DNA of 64,000 bases from Hofstenia miamia (lineage: Eukaryota; Xenacoelomorpha; Acoela; Hofsteniidae). The notes under the pieces are model-generated. The model was not told where the DNA came from, ran no database searches, and worked only from the letters and a program-made list of their open reading frames with translations. This document shows positions 1 through 10,453 of this stretch, one piece after another (within the stretch, counting starts at the first letter, position 1; every line of letters starts with the position of its first letter). Made by a program: the position numbers and the translations under genes. The stretch covers positions 171,017-235,016 of the forward strand of contig CABFPE010000079.1 of the NCBI GenBank assembly GCA_900660155.1, given 5' to 3'.

Positions 1-54
1 GGGGGGGGGGCTGGGACATTCCACCATGTCCCCCCCTCCCTGCGTACGCCACTG
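1..54 (+). mobile_element. Right end of hAT-type MITE
   Basis: The window opens inside a short element that ends in the terminal motif TGCGTACGCCACTG at 41-54. The same end, preceded by the same G-rich stretch and the words GGGACATTCCACCATG, closes the complete element at 2173-2418, so this is the right end of another copy in the same orientation. The left end lies outside the window, so its target duplication cannot be tested. The family is non-coding. Confidence 0.8.
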
Positions 55-62
55 TATACATT

Positions 63-1060
63 ACCGCTACAATAAATATTCCTTGCTACACAATATTTCT
101 GTCGCGCGATGGCGTATGAAAATTGATTTCTGTGCTATCTTAATACTTGGCATAAAAATATTTTGAGCAATTGTTCTAAATTGACCAACATTTTCATACC
201 GTCACGAAATCTTTCTGCATTTTACGCATTGTAGTGCTGCCTTCTTCAAAGCAAATGTTTTTTAGATTTTGGGGCAATTAGTATAGATTTCCTTCAGAAT
301 GCATGGAATGTCAATGCTAACAAGTTTGCGTTTGCAATTGTTATTTCTTGTGGATGACTATGCTTATGTATGTGCATGTATTGAATGTACTCATTTGATA
401 AGTGCAGTGTTATACATGCTGTGCTAAGCAATTGCTTCTGCTACTAATATAAAGTCGTAATACAATATTGAAGATTTGTGGAAGAAGGCATTAGCTGATA
501 TTTCTTTGATAAATTCCTAAAACCTGCATTGAAATATTTTATTTCGGAGTCGTGTAAAACAAGTTGTATAAATGCACAATATGTCAAAAAAACGTTACCC
601 TAGTTAAAAATTCTTTGGTAATTTGAGGATCTTTAAGAAACTTCTTACATTTCTTAGCAAGAAATTGGCAAGTTTTTGAGGAAATTAGAGAAATTTCTTT
701 TAAGGAATAGAAGAATTTAAAGATATATATTTTAATTATTTAAAGATCTTTAAGAATCTTTTTACATTTCTTTGCAAGAAATTGGCAAGTTTTATAAAGA
801 ATTCGAAGAAATTTCTTTAAAGAAATAATAGAATTTAAAGAAATATATTTATCAAAATACACAATATCAAAATTTACAAATAAAACTTCTAAGCGAACAC
901 TATTACAAAAGAGAGTCAATATATTCATTCCATTTATTGTCAATGGGGTTTTCCAATGAAATTGGCCCCTTGCAACCATTGCCATACATTCAACACAAAG
1001 TTATATCATTGAAGATTTTAGAATAAAGATTAAATTCCAAAAGAACTTTGTTTCATCAAT
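63..1060. other. Non-coding stretch, no gene seen
   Basis: AT-rich sequence with no coding signal I trust. The only structure I see is the two-unit tandem repeat at 626-855. A short minus-strand reading frame across 740-985 lies largely in that repeat and resembles no protein known to me. Confidence 0.5.
626..855. repeat. Two-unit tandem repeat, period about 117 bp
   Basis: The sequence GATCTTTAAGAA at 628 recurs at 745, and most of the following 105 bp recurs too, including the AAGAAATTGGCAAGTTTT block. The two units differ by scattered substitutions and small indels, so the duplication is not very recent. No function is implied. Confidence 0.75.
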
Positions 1061-1065
1061 TATCT

Positions 1066-1285
1066 ATAAATATAAATGTGACAATTGCAATAAATTATAC
1101 ATTGCTGAAACAGTTCAACATTTCGGAAAAAGGCTAAAAGAACATTTTAGTGGACATTTAAACAGAAGTCTACAGACATCCTCACGAACTTAAAGAAAAT
1201 AATTTTGACACCATAATAAGAAAAAAAAACTAAAATAGCAGTAGAAATCATACTAAAAACAAAGATAACAGGCTTTGAATTGTGT
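1066..1285 (+). mobile_element. Penelope-like retroelement fragment (GIY-YIG domain)
   Basis: In the + direction the sequence encodes a run resembling the GIY-YIG endonuclease of Penelope-like elements: YKCDNCNKLYIAET, then a KRLKEHFSGH-like stretch. The spacing of the two cysteines, the tyrosine-isoleucine pair and the arginine followed by a Glu-His pair is typical of the C-terminal nuclease of that class. Only this terminal piece is recognisable; the reverse transcriptase part is not visible upstream. The fragment is decayed and no longer codes for a functional protein. Confidence 0.6.
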
Positions 1286-1289
1286 AAGT

Positions 1290-2142
1290 TTTTTCATTTT
1301 TTAAAATAACAAAATATAGTGGTTTGAATATAATTATAGTAAACAAAAAGTATTCGACGATCTTCAATAAAAATTCTTATGACCACGCCTCAATGGCATT
1401 TCTAGATATTTTTCTGATTAAATATAGAAAATACTATTAAGCAGACTTTCCTAAAACTAAAAATATATGATACAAAAAATGCATATGTAAGTATAAGAAA
1501 TGTAATAAATATGAATTTGTTAATAGTTTTCAGCCCATGTATTTATATGAACACAGCAATACATAGTACTAACATGCATATCTACATTTAAATCTCAATG
1601 CATCATTGATCACTCGTTTAAAAAAATGGTGTTGGCTATTTTAAATTCCAAAAAACCTAATTGTTGTGAAAAATTATATCAATTTTTGCTCACTCACCCA
1701 TGGATCAATGTTAACAAGTATTTGCCATTAATTTAATGATGCTAGAGAATGATTTATAATGAAAGATAATAAACTTCATAAAATATTTTCGTAGAATCAA
1801 AAAATCTTGCAAATACAGAATAACAAGTATATATTTATTTTGAAATAATTTTGGCGTAGCTTATAGCGAAAGTCGCTATCATAAATATACGTCCAAAATG
1901 CGTTAGCGTGTGTGCTTGACAATCGCTAGCTATGTACTAGCATATTTTCAAGTGGGTTTTTATTTGGTAATTGTGTAATAATTTGAAACATTTTTTTACT
2001 AAAAAACTGAGTTTTTTGTAAATTGGCGAAAATTAATTTTTCATGTCATTTGAATTCTTTATGGACTAAAAGTATTATTATCTATTAGTCAACTACATGT
2101 AGATGCTGTTGCACCAATATCGCAAAATGAAGCGAGGTGATA
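1290..2142. other. Non-coding stretch, no gene seen
   Basis: AT-rich intergenic sequence between the Penelope fragment and the pogo/Tigger element. I see no long reading frame, no RNA gene and no clear repeat ends. Confidence 0.5.
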
Positions 2143-2172
2143 CAGTGAATCCTTGATTATCCAGCCCATAAT

Positions 2173-2418
2173 CAGGAGCGTACGCAGGATTTTCTGAAGG
2201 GGGGACATCTTAGACAAGGTCAAAACCGGGGCGAAGCCCCGCGAAAATTTTTGAAAATATTGAGAAAAGAAATCCTAAAAAATGCATTTCACGACTTAGA
2301 TTTAAAACTTTTCATTTTTTTGCAAAATATTTTTTGATTTATCCAGTGAAAATTATTTTTGAAGACCTGACGGGGGAAGGGGGGACATTCCACCATGTCC
2401 CCCCTGCGTACGCCACTG
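2173..2418 (+). mobile_element. hAT-type MITE nested in the pogo/Tigger element
   Basis: A 246-bp non-coding element with ends CAGGAGCGTACGCAGG and CCTGCGTACGCCACTG, imperfect inverted repeats of each other. It is flanked by a perfect 8-bp direct repeat, CCCATAAT, at 2165-2172 and 2419-2426. An 8-bp target duplication with CAG/CTG ends points to the hAT superfamily. It carries G-runs next to both ends and the word GACATTCCACCATG near the right end, shared with copies at 1-54 and 10454-10690. It inserted into the pogo/Tigger element and is therefore the younger of the two. Confidence 0.9.
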
Positions 2419-2595
2419 CCCATAATGAACGGACCTCTACTGAAAGTGAGTTGGATAATCCAAAAGGCCTAATAATCCAAATTTTATATATCTATATGTT
2501 TTGACCCTTTAAAATAATAAAAAAATGGTGCAAAAGTATAACGTTGTCTGCACGCTCTCAAAATGAAATTTTCAGCGCCTTAACTAGCGGTACGT

Positions 2596-2943
2596 TTGGC
2601 GGTGACAACATTTGACGTCAGCTTTAAAAGAATTACAAGTACAACCAACCAAGGAGAGATATATATTCAGCAGATCTTACAAGAGTACAAATGTAGTTTT
2701 AAAAATAAAAACTGTTATCACTTGAACCAAGAAGTAAGAGTGGTTTGTTTTCGAGTAGCTGCTCGTTTTTCAGATGTCATTAATGCAGCGCAACCAATGT
2801 TGAAGTTCTTGCGAGAGTTGCCTCCGGGTGGTGACGTAGACAAGTCAAATAATCATCAAATATTGTTGGAATGTATTCGTGCGGATATGCGCGATATCCG
2901 GGGGTTTAGTTATTCAAGGGGAACAATTCCAAAGAGAAAATGA
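2596..2943 (+). pseudogene. Possible Tigger transposase C-terminal remnant
   Basis: An open frame of 115 codons inside the pogo/Tigger element. A central stretch, DVINAAQPMLKFLREL, followed by a spacer and ILLECIRADMRD, is laid out like the helical region found near the C-terminus of Tigger transposases, where an SHSEAL-type segment is followed by a leucine- and arginine-rich helix. No catalytic DDE region is present. The similarity is weak; it could equally be a chance frame. Its position inside a transposon argues against a host gene. Confidence 0.35.
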
Positions 2944-3016
2944 GTGGGCGATTAAATAAGAAATATTTAGTGGCTGTAAAAAAAGTCGAAAAACGGATAA
3001 TCAAGGATTCACTGTA

Positions 3017-4905
3017 ACCCCAATATTCCTTTAATAATAAATTATCTGAATGAATTCAGCGTTTAGTTATGAACTGTTTACTTCTTATATATATTTCCTT
3101 TAGTGAAGTGTATATTTTATTGAGAATTGCATAGATTTCCATTAACTTATTATTACCTCCTGTGCTTTTCTACTAATATATAAATAATTTTTTTGTCATT
3201 TAGTAGTTTTTTAAGCCACCACGCTTATACATGTATATTTGCCGCATGCTACAAATTTCATTAATTATGCTCTGTGAATATTATTCCATATCAATTATTT
3301 TTAAAAAATTTAAGGACACTTTTTATTTCTATGATTATTTTTTAATATATTGCTTTGACTCTTATTTCGATGATTTCAATAATTATTATTACACTTTTGC
3401 ACGATATGGAGCTAATATTGGATCACGATGCGAATTTGAGCCTAATTTACTTTTAAGGAGGATGACTCTCTGCAGTTATATATCGTAAAGACTGATATTT
3501 TTTACAGACACACTTGAAGCATTTTATACATACCCAATATCGTCCAACATGACGTATTTACATAAATAAAATCACACCAAGATTTGCAGTATTTCGCATG
3601 GCATATTTTTTCTTTTCATAGGTTATAGTATATTAATACACAGCATTGGCCCAAGTGAACAATATGACATTTGAAATAATTTTTTTACTTTGTACTGCAA
3701 TGGAGAAAGATATTATATATATATATATATAATATACAGTCTATGTGTCTATCTTTTCACATCTAATATTCTAAATTACAAGGATCTTGTAATTTCAACA
3801 TGCAAATAAAAATATTGATGTATTAAGTGTGGAATTCAAATTTTGTGTGAAGTTTTATTCATAATGGTTATTAAACACAACTTGGCTGTCAAATAATGTT
3901 TTAGTAAATATTTATTGTATACTTAAATTATTAGTTGTTTACCCATCCATAGCTTGAATCGTTAATATAGACACTTGCTTACAGGTATTAGTTTCCAATA
4001 TTTGTGAAAATGTATGCAATGCTTGATAACAATTCAGCGTCCTTGCTACTAGGAAAATTATTCTTTCCCATAAAATTTTATGGTTTTCAATAAATCTTTT
4101 TTTCTCAGTAAACTTAAAAAAGTTGCAAAATTTATCATAAATAAAAGTGGTCACTATCCGCACTATATTGCTATTTCAAAAAACAATATAAATGAGTAAA
4201 CTAGCATAGATTTTTAGTACATCAACGATGTAATCTTTGATAAAAAAGAAAGAAGAATGCAATTTAAGCAATTATACAAGTGCCAAGTTAATTTTGATGT
4301 TTTGTAGGAAAATATAATTACAAACTGTAGCTAAGATTTTGTTTTAAAAAGAAAATTTTAAATTGGACTTCACCCTTAAAATTCAAAAATACAAACCTTT
4401 ATATTACTATTGCTTTCCCATTTCCCATAGGAATCTAATGTACCCTAGTAGGCTTAGACTTCAGTGTAGGCTTGCATATTATTTGAAGTAAAAAGTTCTA
4501 AAAATATATTCGTTATATACATTTACCCGTTTTTGCTACCAGTTATTGATAAATTCTCCACAAATAAACTTCAATTTGAGACATTTCAATTGGTGAAAAC
4601 TTTTCAATTAGCTGGTCGAATTCAAAAGACATGCTGTGAAGCTAAAGTTAATTCAAAACCATGTTTTATAGAGCATAGGCAGTTTTGGCAAGTGAACTTT
4701 GCAGAAATTAAGCCCAGCACAAACAAAACATTTTGCTTGAAGTGTTGATGACATTTCATTTGTTTGAAACGAAGTGATGGTTCCTCAAGTCAAACTTTTT
4801 TTCAAAACATAAAAATAATTATACTCTATTTTAGGATTATTCATTTTAATGTTCTACATGCTCTTAAAATTCCAAGTGATACATAGCAAATAAATACACA
4901 GATTG
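3017..4905. other. Non-coding stretch upstream of reductase copy 1
   Basis: AT-rich sequence without recognisable genes. It contains a short (TA)n microsatellite at about 3710-3735. The reading frames at 3231-3488, 3939-4163 and 4533-4748 have low-complexity or unremarkable translations and I do not believe them. The promoter of copy 1, if it is local, should lie here, but I see no confident core element. Confidence 0.5.
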
Positions 4906-4933
4906 TCAAGTAAACCTACAAAATTAACTTTAG
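4906..4933 (+). promoter_or_regulatory. Splice-acceptor-like leader directly before ATG of copy 1
   Basis: The 28 bases TCAAGTAAACCTAC... ending in AACTTTAG immediately precede the ATG at 4934 and are the same before copy 2 (19081-19108). Copy 3 also has TTTTAG directly before its ATG. An AG after a short T-run abutting the start codon in all three genes suggests a 3' splice site there, either of a 5'-UTR intron or for spliced-leader addition. The sequence is seen; its use as an acceptor is inference. Confidence 0.5.
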
Positions 4934-7900
4934 ATGCCTTCTCGTTCTTGTCTTGTCACTGGTTCAAACAAAGGCATTGGCTTAGAAGCAGTTCGTCAAA
5001 TATCCAAAAAATATACAGATAATGACTTTGTATATTTAACATCCCGAGATGAGCAAAGAGGAAAAAAGGCAATGAAAACGCTAAATGAAGAAGGCCTAAA
5101 AAACATAAGGTAATATTGTAAAATGCTTGTCTTGTGGTAGAAGCACGTGCAACACTCAGCAAGCATTCCATCTTTAGATATATTAAACATAACCGAGGGA
5201 ACTACTAGTTATTGTGTTATCTATCTAATGAGAGAACAAGAGCATTTTCATTCCAAGGTTTATCAGTATTCAGAGAATAAGTTAATTCCAAACTTCTTCT
5301 TACAGAATCAGGCCTCCGGCCGAAGCGATGAACCATTTCCAATACCTAATGTCTCAGCTCATTTTAGACTAGAGAAAATGCAATTATTATAGCTACATGC
5401 AAACCGCGCTTCCTAACCGTACTCATCCTTATACCTAATACCTACTATCACCTAGACTAGAGGAGTCAAACCAGAGGACCATTTAAAGCCTCAGGTTATC
5501 CTACCTTTCGCCCGGAGTGATACCTTAAGCGTTGATCATGTTGATCAAATACATATAAAATAATAAAGATAATAAAAGATAATAAGAGGGCACTTTATGA
5601 AAACTATCTTATCCGAAAAATGCTAAAAGATAATGTTAATAAATATACGGCTGGGGAAATCTATAATAGTTAAAAGAAAAGCAACTGGAAGCTAGGGTAG
5701 CAAAACTTAAATTAAACAGAAATAACACATTTGAGTATTTACAAATAATGGATAACAATAACACTCACTTGTGATCAAACGGTGAGTAATAGCAGAACAA
5801 ATGTTTAAAACTACTGCGATGTCTGAAATTCAAATTACGCAAACAAAATGGATTCCTCGTACGAGCAACCAATCAAAATACAAAGAATATTCAATCACTA
5901 ATTGTACATTGCTTAACGTCGCTATATTACTAAATCGACACATAATATCAATTTACAAATTAGGGATGCAAATATACTACAATATTTTGAGAAAGAACTT
6001 TGCAAAAAATCAATGATTATAGTTATGGCTAAAAAAACAATTAAATCAATTTGAGAAATGAAAAACCAATATTTATATTCTAGCCTTCTCCAATTCGTCA
6101 GCCTATTTTTTTACGTAAATATCAACAAAGCGGATTCTTCACTGAATATTTGTAAGGAAATTGTTTTACAAGAACTGGGCTTAATTGCAAATTGGCAAAT
6201 GAGATTATCAGGTCCTGAAAAATGACCTTAGCACATGGGACACTAACATCAGAAAATCCCACGGTTTGATAGAGTTTCTTTATTTACCACAGGACAATTG
6301 AATTCAAGATATTTACTCTATGTACACTACCACCACCAAATGCAACTAAGAATGGACATAACAATCCAAGAATTAGTACATTAGGGAGTTTTAGTAAGAA
6401 CATAGTCCAACTAAAAAACTTGATACCTGAATATGAATGAAATTCGTACATAATCCTCTTCATTAGTGTGTAACGGGCTAGTGTGTCAAATGATTGTAAA
6501 TGTACATTATATTTATCATCTATTTATCGATTGATGTTGCGATAAGTTTTTTCAAGATCATTAATTGCTAATTTCAGATATTTGCAGCTAGATGTTGAAG
6601 ATGTGCAATCCATAAACCTGGCTGCTGCTCAAATTTCAAAGGCTCATGGTAAACTCGACGTACTTGTCAACAATGCAGGAATACACTTCAACCCGGAATC
6701 TACTACTCCATTTAATCAACAAGCAGAAGTAGGTTCTGTTAAATATGCTATTTTATACTGAAATCTAGACCACAAATCGAATCAACTATTTTGGGACTCT
6801 CCACGTTACGAATGCTTTTTTTGAACTTCTGAAGAATGGTGGCCTTATCATTAATGTGAGCAGCAAATTAGGCAATCTATCGCAGGTATCGTTTTATGAA
6901 AATTTCAATACATTCGCTAGTTAATGAGTTTGTTCAAAAAAAGTGGAATTTCCTTAACTTATTAACTAACAAAGATATGAATATCTGAAAACTCCAGGGT
7001 AGAGGAATGTTTGATTTTCCATTTAATCGAACCTTTTTTGGACTTTGCGCAAAGTTTCTACGTTGGCAGCGAGTACTTTGCAGAGGCACTGACTTAGCTT
7101 ATTGAAAAACATTTGATAATTTCATGTATTTCAGGCCAAAACGGGAAACGGATCAACCCGAGTTGACCCGCGGGTCGGGCCGGGTGGCGCTTCACTCTTT
7201 AACTGATTGTGTCGGGTCTGATGTCATTTATATTTGTTAGGATGAAAAAACACAAACATTATTTAAGGATATAAAATTTTTTTTGTATTGTAATAGTATT
7301 AAAAGAGAATAATTTCATAATGTATATCAAAATATTATAATGACACCAATTCTAAAAATAAAATGGTTTATATAGTATACTAGATTCTTTAACAGTTAAG
7401 GATGAGTGGGCAATGTGTAAGGAACGTTTTTTTATCATATAAAATTTCTTCTAGGTTTTTGAAAGCCACGTTTAAATATTTTTTGATCAAGAGAGACTAT
7501 CAGCACATAATGACACCAAAGTCCAAAGCTTCTTCAATGAAAACAAGAGAATAAAATGTCTTTATTGATACTTTTATCTTGCAATATTTTGTGTGTATTA
7601 TACAAGTAAACTTTCTTTGATCGGGACGGGTCACGGTTCAGTATTAAAAATTTAGGATCGGGCTGTGGGTCATTGCTAGAAGGGCCGCGTGGGGCGGCGG
7701 GACAAAAATGTAACTCGCTTCCCACCCTACTTCAGGCACATTAATAATTTTAGAGCAAATTTACCCATTCATTTGCCATATCCATAGATTTCAAAATCTG
7801 AGCGGTGGAAATGTTTATCGTGTTCCTCTCTTAGATGATAAAATACAATATAAATAGTCAGTACTTTGTCCAAAATTTAAGAAGTAAGCAAACAAATATT

Positions 7901-8382
7901 AAAATGCTTACCATGTGTACTGTGAAGCTTAAATTAGTCATGTTTTTCAAATTTTAGGTATATTTTTTTTCAAATGAAACTTTGACATCTTTCGATTTCA
8001 TGCCCAAACTGACAAAAAGTTAACATTTTTGCGAGTCCAAAAATCGAAGTAGTTATAAATAAAAGAGGTGAGGAAATATCTTATTAAACCTACAGACTGA
8101 TATTTAAATGAAAAGCAACAATTGCAAATAATTTGATCAGATTTGATTTAATTCTTGATCATTAATATGGTAAGGCTAAATAATCATTAAATTGGATTAA
8201 TGTTTCACAACACAAATACTGCTTCAATTGAAACTTATCAGTTACTTTAAATTTGAGTGTATTTGATAGACTATATAACAACATTAATGATAATATTAAT
8301 AATTGAAACAATGATAAGAGTCAAAGCCAGTTTATTTGAAAAAATGGTACCAACTTAGAAATTATAAATAATATACATAAGC

Positions 8383-8425
<43 letters not shown>

Positions 8426-9587
8426 CGAGTTCATTAGGATTGTCAAAAGTACTACCTTAAAGCAGTCCTTGGATTGTCAACTTAGCTTATGTTAAGGCTA
8501 AAACACAGAATCTGGTCTATGAGATAAGAAATATTAACTATTTGTGTTTTGTCTTCAAACGACCCATGTCTGTAATTCTAGTTTTAAGTAGTACTTCACA
8601 AGTTTTATCGAAATCTATTCTGAATTCCACTCTATTATATTTGATTATAAAGATAGCATAAATTCGAAAAAAAGAGTATTATGTAAGAGACCAAAATAAT
8701 AATTTACACTCTAAAGATTAAATGAAGTTTCATTGTGGATGTTTAGTAAATAACCTTATATTGTGTAGGCATCTTTATAATCAGGAGAATTAGAGGTGTT
8801 AAAATAGAAATATTTTAGGTGTCGGAGCATCATCAAAAGACATTAACATCGTCCGACTTAAGAATTAAAGACATAACAGATTTCGTTAATGACTTTATGG
8901 AAAAGACAAAAACTAATTCACATAAAGAGGCCGGATACTCTGCTAATGCTTATGGAATGAGTAAACTAGCCATGATTGCAATGACTAAGGCAAGCCTTTT
9001 CAAATTTGTAATTACGATTTCCGAGAAACTTATTTTAGTCCCAGTGAATATGTTTTGCATAATTAATTGCTGTTTGTAAAGAAGCAAATGATGAAATGAT
9101 TGGTAGAATATTGTCAGATTTGGGTTTTTGACACTCGTGCTCATTGCTAAATACTAACCCTAAAATACAAAATATTTTGAGATTCTAACTAATTAAGTTA
9201 ATTGCCATAACTATCTTGTTTCTAGCTCTGCTAAGAGATTAATTCAATTGTCAAATACCCTTCTATTTTTTCATTAAAAATATAGAGTTGTAAATTATAT
9301 GATAGCCAAATTTGCATAGTTGGTCGTGGCTTAAAATGGACATACTTGGCGAAAATTTTCTCCGGATGTTGTTCCAAATCAATCTTCAATTTTTTATGAA
9401 CAAATTAAGATTTAAAATTTTTAGGTATTATTTATATTAAGTTAACTTGTTATTATCCTCTATTATATTTTTACCAGAAAAATCCGGTTTGTATTTGAAA
9501 CTTAAGATAACTTAATTCACAAATTTGTTCATTATTTTCAAGAATTTCTTAACTTTGAGATAAATACAAAAATTTTCTAAAAAATCT

Positions 9588-9621
<34 letters not shown>

Positions 9622-9861
9622 ACTTACTGAAACATTTCAACCACTAATATTTAGGTCCATGCACGTGAGTTTGCCAAGGACAACATTACGGTTGTTGCAG
9701 TGTCTCCTGGTTATTGCCGAACTGATATGACCGGGGGAAAGGGTTTCCATTCTGCTTCAGAAGGAGCAGAAATCATCACTTGGTTGGTAACAAAAGAAAA
9801 CATCCAAAGTTTGTCTGGAGAATTTTTAGATCGAAAAAATTATGGAATGGTAGAAACCTAA
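4934..9861 (+). CDS. Carbonyl reductase 1-like SDR, copy 1 (5 exons)
   Basis: Exons: 4934-5109, 6578-6728, 6769-6885, 8819-8989 and 9655-9861, joining to 273 codons plus stop; human CBR1 has 277 residues. It is a classical short-chain dehydrogenase/reductase, expected to reduce carbonyl compounds with NADPH in the cytosol. Visible motifs: cofactor loop TGSNKGIG (residues 9-16), TSRD after strand 2, NNAG (90-93), INVSS with the catalytic Ser at 141, and YGMSK with Tyr193 and Lys197, followed by a PGYCRTDM segment where most relatives have PGW. Intron 2 is 40 bp; intron 4 begins with GC, not GT (8990-8991). Introns 1 and 3 are long and intron 3 holds a non-autonomous hAT element. The C-terminus is odd: the GAATGGTAG that would end the protein in Trp is read one frame off, so it ends GMVET. 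Substrate and expression are unknown; a decaying duplicate is possible but the frame is otherwise open. Confidence 0.93.
5110..6577 (+). other. Intron 1 of copy 1
   Basis: A 1468-bp phase-2 intron with GTAATA donor and TTTCAG acceptor. At about 5300-5530 it contains a block richer in G+C than its surroundings, starting AGGCCTCCGGCCGAAGCG, whose origin I cannot identify; it could be a short transposon or SINE. Reading frames inside the intron (5147-5392, 5801-6016) look like chance. Confidence 0.7.
6729..6768 (+). other. 40-bp micro-intron 2 of copy 1
   Basis: Begins GTAGGT and ends ATCTAG. It separates the codon for Glu109 from Thr110 in phase 0. Its length is not a multiple of three, so retention would shift the frame. 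The copy 2 counterpart at 20889-20928 has the same length and nearly the same sequence. Confidence 0.9.
7137..7730. mobile_element. Non-autonomous hAT-like insert in intron 3 of copy 1
   Basis: A 594-bp insert with G+C-rich ends (CCCGCGGGTCGGGCCGGG near 7168; CGGGACGGGTCACGG near 7622 and GGGCGGCGGG near the right end) around an AT-rich core. It is flanked by TTCAGGC at 7130-7136 and 7731-7737; with the preceding base the repeat is TTTCAGGC versus CTTCAGGC, compatible with an 8-bp hAT target duplication. The terminal inverted repeats are poor. No transposase is visible; a reading frame at 7534-7725 on the minus strand is a by-product of the G+C-rich end. Confidence 0.6.
8385..8421. repeat. 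(AT)n microsatellite in intron 3 of copy 1
   Basis: An uninterrupted TA/AT dinucleotide run of about 37 bp. Just upstream, the words AATTATAAATAATATACATA and AAGCATT also occur at 45290 and 45733, marking a short dispersed repeat. Confidence 0.9.
8990..9654 (+). other. GC-AG intron 4 of copy 1
   Basis: The conserved exon end after the codons ATG ACT AAG is followed by GCAAGC; the acceptor is TATTTAG at 9648-9654. GC donors are the best-known non-GT variant and are usually embedded in a strong AG|GCAAGT-like context, as here. A GT donor in the right phase is not available at this point. A (AT)n run lies at about 9590-9618 shortly before the acceptor. Confidence 0.8.
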
Positions 9862-10453
9862 TTGTCATTTCCATATTGTAATTTTTAGAATATATGTTTC
9901 CTTCCAGCTTTTGCAAAGAATCAAGCACATGTTGAATAACATCGATTATTGATTTCTAATGGTTTTCAATTTCTTTTTCTCTAATTTTTTATAAAATTAC
10001 TGTTCAATTGATTAAATTCGATATTATGGTGAGCTGATCTGTAGTCAAATTTAAAAGGAAATTGGTCAAAGCATTACAAATGAAAAATAACCAAAACGAA
10101 AAAGCATTTAATAGTTAAAAAATTTGAATAGACATATCAAAATTGTAAAAACAGATTATGAATTTATATAATTACGCAGGCTTTTTTAAGGACTTAATTT
10201 ATACTATTCCATCATCTCCATCTTACAACCTCTGGCAGGGAGGATTATTAAACAAAAATGTATAATGAAGAATGAATGGAAATTTCCATTTATACTTCAT
10301 TATAAATTTAATTCAATTTAAAATAAGTTATTACCAAAGATTTAAGTTTTTGGCAAAACTTATTTTGAATTGAATTAGATTGACATGCTTTATAAATTCA
10401 AGTTTTTGCGAATGTTGTAATACATACTATTTTTATAATTTTCAATTCACGCT
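9862..10453. other. 3' flank of copy 1, no gene seen
   Basis: AT-rich sequence after the stop codon. I see no consensus AATAAA in the first 300 bases. Nothing else is recognised. Confidence 0.4.

Larger units (their letters stand above)
2143..3014. mobile_element. pogo/Tigger-type DNA transposon remnant
   Basis: The ends are perfect 20-bp inverted repeats, CAGTGAATCCTTGATTATCC at 2143 and its reverse complement ending at 3014. A TA dinucleotide flanks each side (2141-2142 and 3015-3016), the target duplication used by the Tc1/mariner/pogo superfamily. The terminal sequence resembles pogo/Tigger ends. The element is 872 bp, of which 246 bp plus one 8-bp target duplication come from a nested MITE (2173-2418). 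It is far too short to hold a full transposase; one reading frame at 2596-2943 may be its remnant. It is a deleted, non-autonomous copy. Confidence 0.8.

Noticed and set aside
4956-5190. Minus-strand frames opposite exon 1 of copy 1
   Set aside because: Shadows of the reductase exon.
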